A stretch of DNA of 64,000 nt from the NCBI RefSeq assembly GCF_002157625.1, contig NZ_BDMM01000005.1, forward strand, positions 270,838 to 334,837, written 5' to 3'. A program made the position numbers and the translations under genes. The stretch's first letter is position 1, and each line of letters begins with the position of its first letter. Under the pieces are notes generated by a model that saw only the letters and a program-made list of their open reading frames with translations, was not told where the DNA came from and made no database searches. This stretch comes from Brevundimonas sp. SH203. Lineage in GTDB: Bacteria; Pseudomonadota; Alphaproteobacteria; Caulobacterales; Caulobacteraceae. Shown piece after piece: positions 17,601 through 26,671 of this stretch.

Positions 17601-20600
17601 TCACAAATTCAACAGCGCCGGATCCCCGCCCTGCGCGGCGATGTTCACGCTGATCGCCTTCTCTGCGGCATAGCGGATCAGGCTGTTGGGACCGCCGGCT
17701 TTGGGCCCCGTTCCCGACAGGCCTTCGCCGCCGAAGGGCTGGACCCCAACCACCGCGCCGGTGATGGAGCGGTTGACGTAAACGTTGCCGGCCGGGACCA
17801 GGGAGACGACCTCGTCAGCGAAGGCTTCGATGCGGCTGTGGACGCCGAGCGTCAGGCCGTAGCCGCGCGCGGCCAGCTTGCCGGCGACCGTCTTCAGGTC
17901 GGACGGGGCGTAGCGGTGGATGTGCAGGATGGGGCCGAAGACCTCGCGTTCCAGGAAGTCGGGCGTGGGGATTTCGGCGATGGTGGGGGCGAACAGGTCG
18001 CCCTTTTCGGCGCCCATCGGCAAGGCGGCGCGGGCGATGATCTTCGCCTCTTTTGACAGGCGCTCGACGTGGGCTTCCAGGGCGCGGCGGGATTCCAGGT
18101 CGATGACGGGGCCGATGTCCGTCCCGGGGTCGGCGGGGTCGGCGACGGTCTGGACGGCCAGAGCGCCCTTCAGCCCCTCGATCAGGGCGTCGGCCGAATC
18201 CCTGGGCACATAGAGGACGCGCAGGGCCGAGCAGCGTTGCCCGGCCGAGCCGAAGGCCGACTGGATAACGTCGTCGATCACCTGTTCCTTCAGGGCCGTG
18301 GTGTCGATGAACATGCCGTTCAGGCCGCCGGTTTCGGCGATGAAGGGGATGATGGCGCCGGGGCGGGCGGCGATCGAACGGTTGATGGAGGCGGCCGTGT
18401 CGGTTCCGCCCGTGAAGGCGACGCCGTCGACGCCCGGATGCGTGACCAGGGCCGCGCCGACCGTCTCGCCGCGTCCGGGGACCAGCGCCAGCAGGTCGGG
18501 GTTCAGGCCCGCCTTGTGATACAGGCGCACGGCCTCGGCGGCGATCAGGGGCGTCTGTTCGGCGGGCTTGGCCAGGACGGCGTTGCCGGCGGCGAGGGCC
18601 GCGGCGATCTGGCCGGTGAAGATGGCCAGGGGGAAGTTCCACGGGCTGATGCAGGCGAAGACGCCGCGTCCGTGCAGGATCAACTGGTTGGTCTCGCCCG
18701 TCGGCCCCTTCAGGGTTTCGGGCGCCGAGAAGTCGCGTTCGGCCAACAGCGCGTAATAGCGGCAGAAGTCGGCGGCCTCGCGCACCTCGGCGACGCCGTC
18801 GTTCAAGGTCTTGCCCGCCTCGCGGCTGAGCAGGGCGACCAGACGGTCCATGTCCGCCTCAAGCGCATCGGCCATGGCGCGCAGGGTCACGGCGCGTTTG
18901 GCGCCCCCCTGACGGTCCCACTGAACCTGGGCGTTGGCGGCGGCTTCGACGGCGGCGTCGATGTCCGCGGCCTCAGCCTCGGACACATGACCCAGCACCT
19001 GCGAGCGGTCGAACGGATTGGTCACGTCCTGAGGATTGATCCCGGCGCGCAGCTTGCCGCCGACGATGGGGCCTGAGGTCAGCTTCTCGCGGTCGACTCC
19101 TTCGAGGGCCTTGGCGTGGGCTTCGCGGTCGGCGCTTTGCGAATAGTCGCGGCCGAGGGAGTTCTGACGATCGCCGTACATGTCTTTCGGAACCGGAATC
19201 TTGGGGTGACGGTCGGGCGCCTGCTCGACCAGGGAGATGGGATCGGCCGCGACCGCCGAGGCGGGCACGCGCTCGTCCAGCAGGGCGTGGACGAAGGAGG
19301 AATTGGCGCCGTTTTCCAAGAGGCGACGCACCAGATAGGGCAGCAGTTCCTCGTGGCCTCCGACGGGGGCATAGGCGCGCACGATCACCGTCTCGTCGGA
19401 CCATTTGTCGATGGCGGCGTCGTACAAGGCCTCGCCCATGCCGTGCAGGCGCTGATGCTCGACCGTGACGCCGCGATCACGCGCCATGCGGCGCACGGCG
19501 GCAAGGGTGTGGGCGTTGTGGCTGGCGAACTGGCTGTAGATCGCAGGCGACTCCTCGATCATGGCCCTGGCGCAGACGAGGTAGTTCAGGTCGGTCGCCG
19601 CCTTGGTCGTGAAGACCGGATAGTCGGTGCGGCCGAAGACCTGGGCGCGCTTGATCTCCGTGTCCCAATAGGCGCCCTTGACCAGACGCACCATCAGGCG
19701 ACGGCCCGAACGGCGGGCCAGGTCGGCGACCCGCTGGATCGTCTCCAGCCCCCGCTTCTGATAGGCCTGAACCGCCAGACCCAGCCCGGTCCAGCCGCCC
19801 AGCGACGGTTCGTGCGCCAGCCGGTCCAGCAGCTTCAACGACAGGGCCAGACGGTCCGCCTCCTCGGCGTCCATCGTGAAGTTGATGTCGTGTTTCGCCG
19901 CGATCCGGGCCAGCCGCAGGATGCGCGGATACAGATTGTCCCACACCCCGTCCTCGTGCGTCGCCTCATAGCGGGGCGACAGGGCCGACAGTTTCACCGA
20001 AACGCCGTGGCCGTGTTCCGGCCCCTGGCCCTTTGACGTCTTGCCCACCGCCTCAATGGCGTCGGCGTAGATGGTCTCGTAGCGATCCGCGTCGGCCAGG
20101 GTCCGGGCGCCCTCGCCCAGCATGTCGAAGCTGCACAGCCAGCCTTCCTTGTTCGACCGCTTCAGCGCCGCCTGGATGGTGCGGCCGACGACGAACTGTT
20201 CGCCCATGATCTTGACGGCGGTGGCCACGGCCTGACGGATCACCGGCTCGCCGATCCGGCCCGCGATCCGCTTCAGGAAGCCGGACAGGTCGGTTTTGGC
20301 CTCTTCATCGACGTCGATCAACTTGCCGGTCAGCATCAGGCCCCAGGTCGAGGCGTTGACAAACAAACTGTCGGACTGGCCCAGATGGCTGGCCCAGTCG
20401 GCGGAACCGATCTTTTCGGCGATCAGGCGGTCGCGCGTCTCCTCGTCCGGCACGCGCAGCAGGGCTTCGGCCAGACACATCAGGGCCAGGCCCTCGCGGG
20501 TGCCCAGCGAGAACTGCTGCAGGAAGCTTTCGACCACCCCCTGTTTCTTCTGGCTGCGGCGGGCGTGTTCGACCAGGGCCGTGGCCTCGTCCACCACGGC

Positions 20601-20732
20601 GCGGCGTTCGTCCGCGCTCAGGGGAATGCGGGCCAGGTTGGCGGCGACGGCCGCACGCTCGTCGCGGAACTTGTCGTGGTCCAGCCCGTCCCAGGCGGCC
20701 AGGCTAGAAGGCGTGAAGGCTGAAGCGGTCAT
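17601..20732 (-). CDS. putA: bifunctional proline dehydrogenase / L-glutamate gamma-semialdehyde dehydrogenase
   Basis: A 1043-residue trifunctional-family PutA lacking the N-terminal ribbon-helix-helix DNA-binding domain. The N-terminal half is the FAD-dependent proline dehydrogenase barrel (MDAEEADRLALSLKLLDRL, RLMVRLVKGAYWDTEIKRAQ). The second half is an aldehyde dehydrogenase with FIAETGGLNG (general base Glu) and SAGQRCSALRVLYVP (nucleophile Cys). The C-terminal GGPNSLIRYAAEKAISVN is typical of PutA. It oxidises proline to glutamate with substrate channelling. ATG at 20732 is preferred over a GTG at 20756, whose upstream G-run abuts the codon. The divergent Lrp-family gene is the probable activator. 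Confidence 0.96.
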   Translation of the reverse strand: MTASAFTPSSLAAWDGLDHDKFRDERAAVAANLARIPLSADERRAVVDEATALVEHARRSQKKQGVVESFLQQFSLGTREGLALMCLAEALLRVPDEETRDRLIAEKIGSADWASHLGQSDSLFVNASTWGLMLTGKLIDVDEEAKTDLSGFLKRIAGRIGEPVIRQAVATAVKIMGEQFVVGRTIQAALKRSNKEGWLCSFDMLGEGARTLADADRYETIYADAIEAVGKTSKGQGPEHGHGVSVKLSALSPRYEATHEDGVWDNLYPRILRLARIAAKHDINFTMDAEEADRLALSLKLLDRLAHEPSLGGWTGLGLAVQAYQKRGLETIQRVADLARRSGRRLMVRLVKGAYWDTEIKRAQVFGRTDYPVFTTKAATDLNYLVCARAMIEESPAIYSQFASHNAHTLAAVRRMARDRGVTVEHQRLHGMGEALYDAAIDKWSDETVIVRAYAPVGGHEELLPYLVRRLLENGANSSFVHALLDERVPASAVAADPISLVEQAPDRHPKIPVPKDMYGDRQNSLGRDYSQSADREAHAKALEGVDREKLTSGPIVGGKLRAGINPQDVTNPFDRSQVLGHVSEAEAADIDAAVEAAANAQVQWDRQGGAKRAVTLRAMADALEADMDRLVALLSREAGKTLNDGVAEVREAADFCRYYALLAERDFSAPETLKGPTGETNQLILHGRGVFACISPWNFPLAIFTGQIAAALAAGNAVLAKPAEQTPLIAAEAVRLYHKAGLNPDLLALVPGRGETVGAALVTHPGVDGVAFTGGTDTAASINRSIAARPGAIIPFIAETGGLNGMFIDTTALKEQVIDDVIQSAFGSAGQRCSALRVLYVPRDSADALIEGLKGALAVQTVADPADPGTDIGPVIDLESRRALEAHVERLSKEAKIIARAALPMGAEKGDLFAPTIAEIPTPDFLEREVFGPILHIHRYAPSDLKTVAGKLAARGYGLTLGVHSRIEAFADEVVSLVPAGNVYVNRSITGAVVGVQPFGGEGLSGTGPKAGGPNSLIRYAAEKAISVNIAAQGGDPALLNL

Positions 20733-20756
20733 GGCGGACAAATCCTGTGGATTCAC

Positions 20757-20841
20757 CCCCTATATGTCGGAGTTCATCGAAGGTGCTTCGTATGATAGAT
20801 CATCAAGCCGAAGATCATTCGTATTCAAGGCCTATTTTCCG
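20757..20841. promoter_or_regulatory. putA/putR divergent control region
   Basis: Short intergenic region between the divergent putA and Lrp-family genes, more A+T-rich than the coding DNA. It contains the small palindrome CGAAG-GTG-CTTCG (20778-20790) and a TGATAGATCA element (about 20793-20802), plausible pieces of an Lrp-type binding site. Proline-responsive control by PutR is known in alphaproteobacteria; the exact site here is inferred. Confidence 0.5.
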
Positions 20842-21303
20842 ATGATCGAAATTGACGCCATCGACCGTCGCATCCTGCGGGTTCTGCAGACCGACGCCCG
20901 CATCTCCAACGCCGAACTGGCCCGTCGATGCAACCTCTCGCCCGCGGCCTGTTTCGAACGGGTCAAACGGCTGCGGGAAAAGAACGTCATCACCGGCTAC
21001 GCCGCCATGATCGACCCGGCCCAGGTCGGGCGCGACCTGTTGATCTTCGTCGAGGTGCTGCTGGACCGCACCACCGGCGACGTGTTCGACGGCTTCGCCG
21101 AGGCCGTCCGCACCCAGCCCGAAGTCCTGGAATGCCACATGGTCGCCGGCGGCTTCGACTATCTGATCAAGGCCCGCGTCGCCGACATGGACGCCTATCG
21201 CGCCTTTCTGGGCGACGTGCTGGTGCGGATGCCGGGTGTGCGGGAAACCCGAACCTATGCGGTGCTTGAAGAGGTGAAATCGACGACGGTGTTGCCGTTG
21301 TAA
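20842..21303 (+). CDS. putR: Lrp/AsnC-family regulator, probable proline-utilisation activator
   Basis: A 153-residue regulator. The start is the ATG at 20842, where family homology begins (MIEIDAIDRRILRVLQTDARIS); the longer open frame upstream runs through putA and is not real. An N-terminal winged helix-turn-helix (NAELARRCNLSPAACFERVKRLREKNVITGY) is followed by the RAM ligand-binding domain (FVEVLLDR, VLECHMVAGGFDYLIKARV, MPGVRETRTYAVLEEVK). Divergent placement next to putA matches PutR, which activates putA in response to proline in several alphaproteobacteria. The function is inferred from this arrangement. Confidence 0.88.
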   Translation: MIEIDAIDRRILRVLQTDARISNAELARRCNLSPAACFERVKRLREKNVITGYAAMIDPAQVGRDLLIFVEVLLDRTTGDVFDGFAEAVRTQPEVLECHMVAGGFDYLIKARVADMDAYRAFLGDVLVRMPGVRETRTYAVLEEVKSTTVLPL

Positions 21304-21422
21304 GCTACATCCAATCACCTCGGATTGCCTGATCTGCAGCTTCGACTTTCATGCCAGGTGACGAACGCATCCAGTTCGCCTAAGCGTCATGTCCCAATAC
21401 ACCGAGGGTCATCACCGCGCCG

Positions 21423-23639
21423 ATGTCGGTCATCTTTCCTGTCATCATGTGCGGCGGCTCCGGCACGCGGCTGTGGCCCGCCTCGCGCCCTTCACGGCCC
21501 AAGCAGTTCATTCCCTTGGCGGGAAATCGGTCGCCGTTTCAGGAAACGGTCGAGCGTGTTGCCGACCTGGCCGGCGCCCAGGGACGCCTGATCGTCATCG
21601 GCGGCGTGGCGCATCGGCAGGCGATCTGTGAACAGCTGAAAGAACTGGGACGTGACGCCGTCGTCCTCTTGGAACCGCAGGCGCGCGATTCCGCCGCCGC
21701 CATGGCCGCCGCCGCCATCTGGACCAAGCGCCAGGACCCCGAGGCGGTGAATCTGTTCGTGGCGTCCGACCATCACATTCCAGATGGCGCGGCCTTCCGC
21801 GACGCCGTTTGCACCGCCGGCTTGGCCGCGTCGGCCGGCCGCATCGTGACATTCGGCGTCGTGCCTTCCGGTCCCTCGTCGGCCTATGGCTATATCGCGC
21901 CGCGCGGCGAGGGTCTGGCCGAGGTCGAGGCCTTTGTCGAAAAGCCCGACCTCGCCACTTCCGAACGCTATATCGGCGACGGCTATCTGTGGAACAGCGG
22001 CAACTTCATCGTCCGCGCCGATGTGCTGAAGGACGAGCTGCGCCAGACGACCGCCGGTTTGATCGAGGCCGTGACGGACGCGCTGGATTCCGCGCTGATG
22101 GACGGCGGCGCCCTCATCCTGGGACGCCGGTTCGGTGATGCACCCCGAATCTCGATCGACTACGCCGTCATGGAAAAGACCCGACGCGCCTCGGTGCTTC
22201 CGGTCGCCTTCGATTGGTCGGACCTCGGCGCCTGGGACGCTGTTCACAGGTCGGGGGAGGGCGATGTCGGACTGCATGTCTTCGAGGACGCCGAAAACTG
22301 TCTGGTGCGTGCTTGCGACGGCGTTCTGGTCGCCGCCGTCGGCGTGTCCGATCTCGCCATCGTGGTCGAGCGGGACGCCGTTCTGGTCACCGATCTGGCG
22401 CGAAGCCAGGACGTGCGAAAGGTCGTGAAACGACTGGAGGGCCTGTCGCCTCGCCATCTGGATTTCCCCCAGCCCCAGAAAGAAACGCTTGAGCAAGGCG
22501 CGGTCCGTTTCGCGGCATGGATGCGCCAATCGGCGCTGCCGACCTGGTGCACCCTGGGACAGAACGCCGAAGGCGGATTCGAAGAGTTGCTGACGCAGGA
22601 CGGACGGCGACTTCAGACATCGCGTCGGGCCGTGGTGCAGGCGCGCCAGCTTCAGGTCTATGCCGAGGCAGGCCGCCTCGGCTGGTCAGGCCCGTGGCGT
22701 GCGACGATCTCGTCAGGCCTGGACTGGACCCGTCAACGTCTGATGAAGATCGACGGTCGAGTGCGGACCCGACTGTCTTCAGCCGGCGCGCCCGAAGACG
22801 AGACGACGGCCGTCTATGATCAGGCCTTCCTCCTGTTCGCCCTGGCCGGCGTCTCGGTCGCTGCGCCAACCGCGGATGTCGAGGATCGGGTGACCCGCCT
22901 TCGCGATTCGCTGATGGCGTCGATGGAAGCCGACGGCGGCGTGGTGGAGGTCGGCGCCCATCCCTACCAAGCCAACGCCCACATGCACCTGCTGGAAGCC
23001 GCTCTGGCCTGGGAGGACGCTGGCGGCGACGCCTCCTGGACGTCGCTGGCGGATCGGATCGTTCATCTGGCGCGCAGCCGGTTCATCGACACCCAAACCG
23101 GCACGATCAGAGAGTTCTTTTCGTCCGACTGGTCCCCGGCAAAGGGATCGGACGGATCGTTGGTCGAGCCGGGTCATCAGTTCGAATGGGCTTGGCTGCT
23201 GGCCCGGCACTCCAAATCCCGAGACGATGCCGAGGGATTGAGGGTTGCATGGCGGCTGTTCGAGGCGGGATTGAAAGGCGTCGACCCTGCGCGCGGCGTG
23301 GCGATCGACGCGATGGACCTGGACGGCTCGGTCCGCAGCGCCCGCGCCCGCCTGTGGCCCCAGACCGAATGGCTGAAGGCGTCGCTGATCCTGTCGTCCA
23401 TGACCGACGACTGGCGGCGAGATCTATGTCTGATGCAGGCCGCCAGAGCGCAACGCGCCCTGTGGCGCTACCTGACGCCGGTCGGACTCTGGCATGACAA
23501 GATGCTGGAAAGCGGCGACTTCATCGACGAACCCGCGCCCGCCAGTTCCCTGTACCACATCATGGCCGCCTACAGTCAGGTCAGGGCCACGGTCGGGTCG
23601 CTTCGCCCTGACCTGGCTTCGGCCCTGGCCTTGTCGTGA
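21423..23639 (+). CDS. mannose-1-phosphate guanylyltransferase fused to AGE-family isomerase domain
   Basis: A 738-residue fusion. Residues 1-350 are a ManC-type nucleotidyltransferase: MCGGSGTRLWPASRPSRPKQF (9-29), VASDHHIPD, VEAFVEKPD and YLWNSGNFIVRADVL. Residues ~365-735 form an AGE-fold domain with NAHMHLLEAALAW, EPGHQFEWAWLL, ARLWPQTEWLKA and ASSLYHIMAAY, closely parallel to the stand-alone protein at 2222-3397. In canonical bifunctional ManC/AlgA/XanB the isomerase is a C-terminal cupin; that is absent. The likely job is fructose-6-P to mannose-6-P (AGE domain) and GTP plus mannose-1-P to GDP-mannose (N-domain), with the ManB-like mutase nearby supplying the middle step. The isomerase activity is inferred. 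Confidence 0.88.
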   Translation: MSVIFPVIMCGGSGTRLWPASRPSRPKQFIPLAGNRSPFQETVERVADLAGAQGRLIVIGGVAHRQAICEQLKELGRDAVVLLEPQARDSAAAMAAAAIWTKRQDPEAVNLFVASDHHIPDGAAFRDAVCTAGLAASAGRIVTFGVVPSGPSSAYGYIAPRGEGLAEVEAFVEKPDLATSERYIGDGYLWNSGNFIVRADVLKDELRQTTAGLIEAVTDALDSALMDGGALILGRRFGDAPRISIDYAVMEKTRRASVLPVAFDWSDLGAWDAVHRSGEGDVGLHVFEDAENCLVRACDGVLVAAVGVSDLAIVVERDAVLVTDLARSQDVRKVVKRLEGLSPRHLDFPQPQKETLEQGAVRFAAWMRQSALPTWCTLGQNAEGGFEELLTQDGRRLQTSRRAVVQARQLQVYAEAGRLGWSGPWRATISSGLDWTRQRLMKIDGRVRTRLSSAGAPEDETTAVYDQAFLLFALAGVSVAAPTADVEDRVTRLRDSLMASMEADGGVVEVGAHPYQANAHMHLLEAALAWEDAGGDASWTSLADRIVHLARSRFIDTQTGTIREFFSSDWSPAKGSDGSLVEPGHQFEWAWLLARHSKSRDDAEGLRVAWRLFEAGLKGVDPARGVAIDAMDLDGSVRSARARLWPQTEWLKASLILSSMTDDWRRDLCLMQAARAQRALWRYLTPVGLWHDKMLESGDFIDEPAPASSLYHIMAAYSQVRATVGSLRPDLASALALS

Positions 23640-23725
23640 GGCGCCACGACATCCGTCTCGCCATCGTCATGCGAACCGTCTAGAAGTTCCGCCCTTACTC
23701 AACGGCTCAGGGTCCGCCCGCCTCA

Positions 23726-24811
23726 ATGCGCATCGTTCTGGCCACCGACGCCTGGGAACCTCAGGTCAATGGCGTCGTCCGCACCCTGACCCGCACCGTG
23801 GCGGAATGCCGGGCCATGGGGCACGAGGTCGAGGTCATCGAGCCCAGCCTGTTCAAGACCATCCCCTGCCCCACCTATCCGGAAATCCGGCTGGCGCTGG
23901 GGGCGGAGGAAGAGATTCGCGAGATGCTGCGCGCCTTCGAGCCGGAGGCGGTGCATATCGCGACCGAAGGCCCTATCGGCATCGCCACGCGCCGCATCTG
24001 CGTGGAATGGAAGCTGCCGTTCACGACCAGCTATCACACCAAATTCCCTGAATATGTCTCGGCGCGGTTCCCGATCCCGGTTCAGGTCGGCTACGCCTAT
24101 ATGAAATGGTTCCACAAGCCGTCGGGCCGGCTGATGGTGGCGACGCCGACGCTGCGCGACGAACTGGTCGAACATGGGTTCAAGAACGTCTCGCCCTGGT
24201 CGCGCGGCGTGGACACCCAGGTGTTCAACCCCGATCTGGAACGCATCTACGATGAACTGGGCGGTAAAGACTGGCCACGTCCGTTCTTCCTGAACGTCGG
24301 CCGGGTGGCGGTCGAAAAGAACATTGAATCCTTCCTGCAGCTGGACCTACCCGGCACCAAAATCGTCGTCGGCGACGGCCCGGCGCGCGCGGAGCTTCAG
24401 GAAAAATATCCCGAGGCCAAGTTCCTGGGCGCCAAGTTCGGCGACGACCTGGCCCGCTGTTTCCGCGACGCCGACGTCTTCGTCTTCCCCAGCTGGACCG
24501 ACACCTTCGGCCTGGTGATCCTGGAGGCGATGGCCACGGGCACCCCCGTCGCGGCCTATCCGGCCCACGGTCCCATCGACATCATTCCGGGGTCGAATGC
24601 GGGGGCGATCGACAAGGACCTGCGAACCGCCTGTCTGGCCTGCCTCGATCTGGATCGAAAGGCCGTGCGCGCCTATGCGGAAAAGTTCAGCTGGCGCGCC
24701 TCGGCCGAGCAATTCGTCGAGAACCTGCAGCCCTATCCCGAGCCGGAACGTGGACGATTCTGGCGTCGCCTGCGCCGCATCGCCCGCATCCGCAAACGCG
24801 CGGCGGCCTGA
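23726..24811 (+). CDS. GT4-family glycosyltransferase, probable mannosyltransferase
   Basis: A 361-residue GT-B glycosyltransferase. The N-terminus MRIVLATDAWEPQVNGVVRTL is the acceptor-side signature of GDP-mannose-dependent alpha-mannosyltransferases of the PimB/MgtA/DgdA group. Others are FTTSYHTKFPEY, SPWSRGVDTQVFNP, FLNVGRVAVEKNIE and the donor-site VFPSWTDTFGLVILEAMATGTPVAAYP. It lies between the GDP-mannose synthase and phosphomannomutase genes with short gaps, which supports GDP-mannose as donor. The acceptor could be a lipid or a growing polysaccharide. Confidence 0.87.
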   Translation: MRIVLATDAWEPQVNGVVRTLTRTVAECRAMGHEVEVIEPSLFKTIPCPTYPEIRLALGAEEEIREMLRAFEPEAVHIATEGPIGIATRRICVEWKLPFTTSYHTKFPEYVSARFPIPVQVGYAYMKWFHKPSGRLMVATPTLRDELVEHGFKNVSPWSRGVDTQVFNPDLERIYDELGGKDWPRPFFLNVGRVAVEKNIESFLQLDLPGTKIVVGDGPARAELQEKYPEAKFLGAKFGDDLARCFRDADVFVFPSWTDTFGLVILEAMATGTPVAAYPAHGPIDIIPGSNAGAIDKDLRTACLACLDLDRKAVRAYAEKFSWRASAEQFVENLQPYPEPERGRFWRRLRRIARIRKRAAA

Positions 24812-24821
24812 AGCGCGCCGA

Positions 24822-26321
24822 ATGCCCAAGCCTCGTCAAGATTTGACGCCGAACACGGCGGACTATGAAAATCTGCCCTTCGTGAAGCCGACGGGGTTCC
24901 GCGAGTACGATGCGCGCTGGATTCTGGAGAAGGAGATCAATCTCCTCGGCATTCAGGCGCTGGGCCTGGGTCTGGCGACCTATGTGCACGAGATCGGGGT
25001 CAAGCCCAGGATCGTCGTCGGTCATGATTTCCGCGGCTATAGCCTCAGCGTCAAACAGGCCCTGATCATCGGCCTGCTGGAAGGCGGGATGGAGGTTCTG
25101 GACGTGGGTCTGGCCCTGTCGCCCATGGCCTATTTCGGCCAGTTCGAACTGGACGCCCCCTGCGTCGCCATGGTCACGGCCAGCCATAACGAAAACGGCT
25201 GGACCGGGGTGAAGATGGGGGCGAACAAGCCCCTGACCTTCGGCCCCGACGAAATGGGCCGCCTGAAGGAGATCGTGCTGGGCGGCCAGGGCGTCGCCCG
25301 CGACGGCGGCAAGCTGGTGCGCATCGACGACTTCCGCGAAACCTATATCGCCGACGTGGCGTCCAAGGTTCAGATCAAACGTCCGCTGAAGGTGGTCTGC
25401 GCCTGCGGCAACGGCACGGCCGGCGCCTTCGCGCCCGAGGCCCTGCGCCGCATGGGCGTCGAGGTGATCGAGATGGACACCGACCTCGACTACACCTTCC
25501 CCAAATACAATCCGAACCCGGAAGATCACGCCATGCTGGTGCAGATGGCCCAGCGGGTGAAGGAGACGGGCGCCGACCTGGCCCTGGGCTTCGACGGCGA
25601 CGGCGACCGCTGCGGCGTGGTGGACGACACAGGCGAAGAGATTTTCGCCGACAAGATCGGCTTGATGCTGGCCCGCGACCTGTCCAAGGTTCATCCCGGC
25701 TCGACTTTCGTCGTCGATGTGAAGTCGACGGGCCTGTACAAGACCGACGAGGTTCTGAAGGCAAACGGCGCAGAGGTCGTCTATTGGAAGACGGGCCACT
25801 CCTACATCAAGCGCAAAACCGCCGAACTGGGCGCCCTGGCCGGGTTCGAGAAGTCGGGCCACTTCTTCATGGCGGGCGATCTGGGCCACGGCTACGACGA
25901 CGGCCTGGTCGCGGCCGGCGCCGTTCTGGCCATGCTGGACCGCAATCCTGGCAAAAAACTCTCGGAACTGAAGTCCGCCCTGCCCGACGCCTGGACCAGC
26001 CTGACCATGTCGCCGCACTGCGACGACGAACTGAAGTACGGCGTGCTGGACCGGATCGTGAAGGAATACTCGGACCTCGCCGCCGCCGGGGGCGAAATCC
26101 TGGGCCGCAGTATCGTCGAGGCCATCACCGTCAACGGCGTGCGCGTGCATCTGGACGACGGCTCATGGGTCCTGGTCCGCGCCTCGTCCAACAAGCCCGA
26201 ACTGGTCGTGGTGGTCGAAAGCATGCGCAGCGAAGACGATATGCGCGACCTGTTCCGCAAGGAGATCAAGCCGCGCCTGGCCGCCTATCCCGAGATCGGC
26301 GCCTTCAATCAGGAAATCTGA
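24822..26321 (+). CDS. manB: phosphomannomutase/phosphoglucomutase
   Basis: A 499-residue alpha-D-phosphohexomutase. The start ATG at 24822 lies 11 bases after the preceding stop; a longer open frame upstream overlaps the glycosyltransferase gene and is rejected. The phosphoserine loop TASHNENG places the catalytic serine at about residue 121. The metal-binding loop GFDGDGDRCGVVD and the sugar-binding loop (KSGHFFMAGDLGHGYDDG) are intact, with a phosphate-binding RASSNKPELVVVVES near the C-terminus. It converts mannose-6-phosphate to mannose-1-phosphate for the fused guanylyltransferase two genes upstream. It may also act on glucose phosphates. Confidence 0.94.
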   Translation: MPKPRQDLTPNTADYENLPFVKPTGFREYDARWILEKEINLLGIQALGLGLATYVHEIGVKPRIVVGHDFRGYSLSVKQALIIGLLEGGMEVLDVGLALSPMAYFGQFELDAPCVAMVTASHNENGWTGVKMGANKPLTFGPDEMGRLKEIVLGGQGVARDGGKLVRIDDFRETYIADVASKVQIKRPLKVVCACGNGTAGAFAPEALRRMGVEVIEMDTDLDYTFPKYNPNPEDHAMLVQMAQRVKETGADLALGFDGDGDRCGVVDDTGEEIFADKIGLMLARDLSKVHPGSTFVVDVKSTGLYKTDEVLKANGAEVVYWKTGHSYIKRKTAELGALAGFEKSGHFFMAGDLGHGYDDGLVAAGAVLAMLDRNPGKKLSELKSALPDAWTSLTMSPHCDDELKYGVLDRIVKEYSDLAAAGGEILGRSIVEAITVNGVRVHLDDGSWVLVRASSNKPELVVVVESMRSEDDMRDLFRKEIKPRLAAYPEIGAFNQEI

Positions 26322-26407
26322 GAACGATCAGTCCTCTATGCGACTGGGCCGCTGAACCAAACGGCGTCCCGGTCGCTTCCTCCCAAACCTCAAGGCGGGA
26401 GGATGGA

Positions 26408-26671
26408 TTGCCACGGTATTTTTTCCATACCCAGAACGGCGACTGCGTTCGCGACGATCAGGGCGAAGACCTCAAGAGCGTGGACGCCGCGCGCGAGGAA
26501 GCGGTGGCGGTGCTGGGTGAAATCCTGCGCTATCGCGGGGCGTCCTTCTGGGACACGCGCGCCTTCAGCGTGATCGTCACCGATGCGGACGGGGAGACGG
26601 TGATCAGCATCACGGCCTCGGCCTCGGACACGGCGCCGGAGGGGTGGACCTTGCCGCGGGGCCTGCAATGA
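26408..26671 (+). CDS. DUF6894-like small protein
   Basis: An 87-residue protein beginning at TTG 26408, with GGGAGGA just upstream. It starts LPRYFFHTQNGD and continues with DDQGEDLKSVDAAREEAV, the pattern of a small, abundant alphaproteobacterial family (DUF6894) whose function is unknown. Its TGA overlaps the ATG of the Crp-like regulator (ATGA), so the two are translationally coupled. The much longer open frame in this register upstream runs antisense to nothing functional and overlaps manB; it is not used. Confidence 0.75.
   Translation: MPRYFFHTQNGDCVRDDQGEDLKSVDAAREEAVAVLGEILRYRGASFWDTRAFSVIVTDADGETVISITASASDTAPEGWTLPRGLQ

Noticed and set aside
18069..19076. 335-codon open frame on the plus strand
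   Set aside because: Antisense to the aldehyde dehydrogenase half of putA; no recognisable protein.
24687..26150. 487-codon open frame on the minus strand
   Set aside because: Antisense to manB with low-complexity His/Ala/Val composition and no motif.
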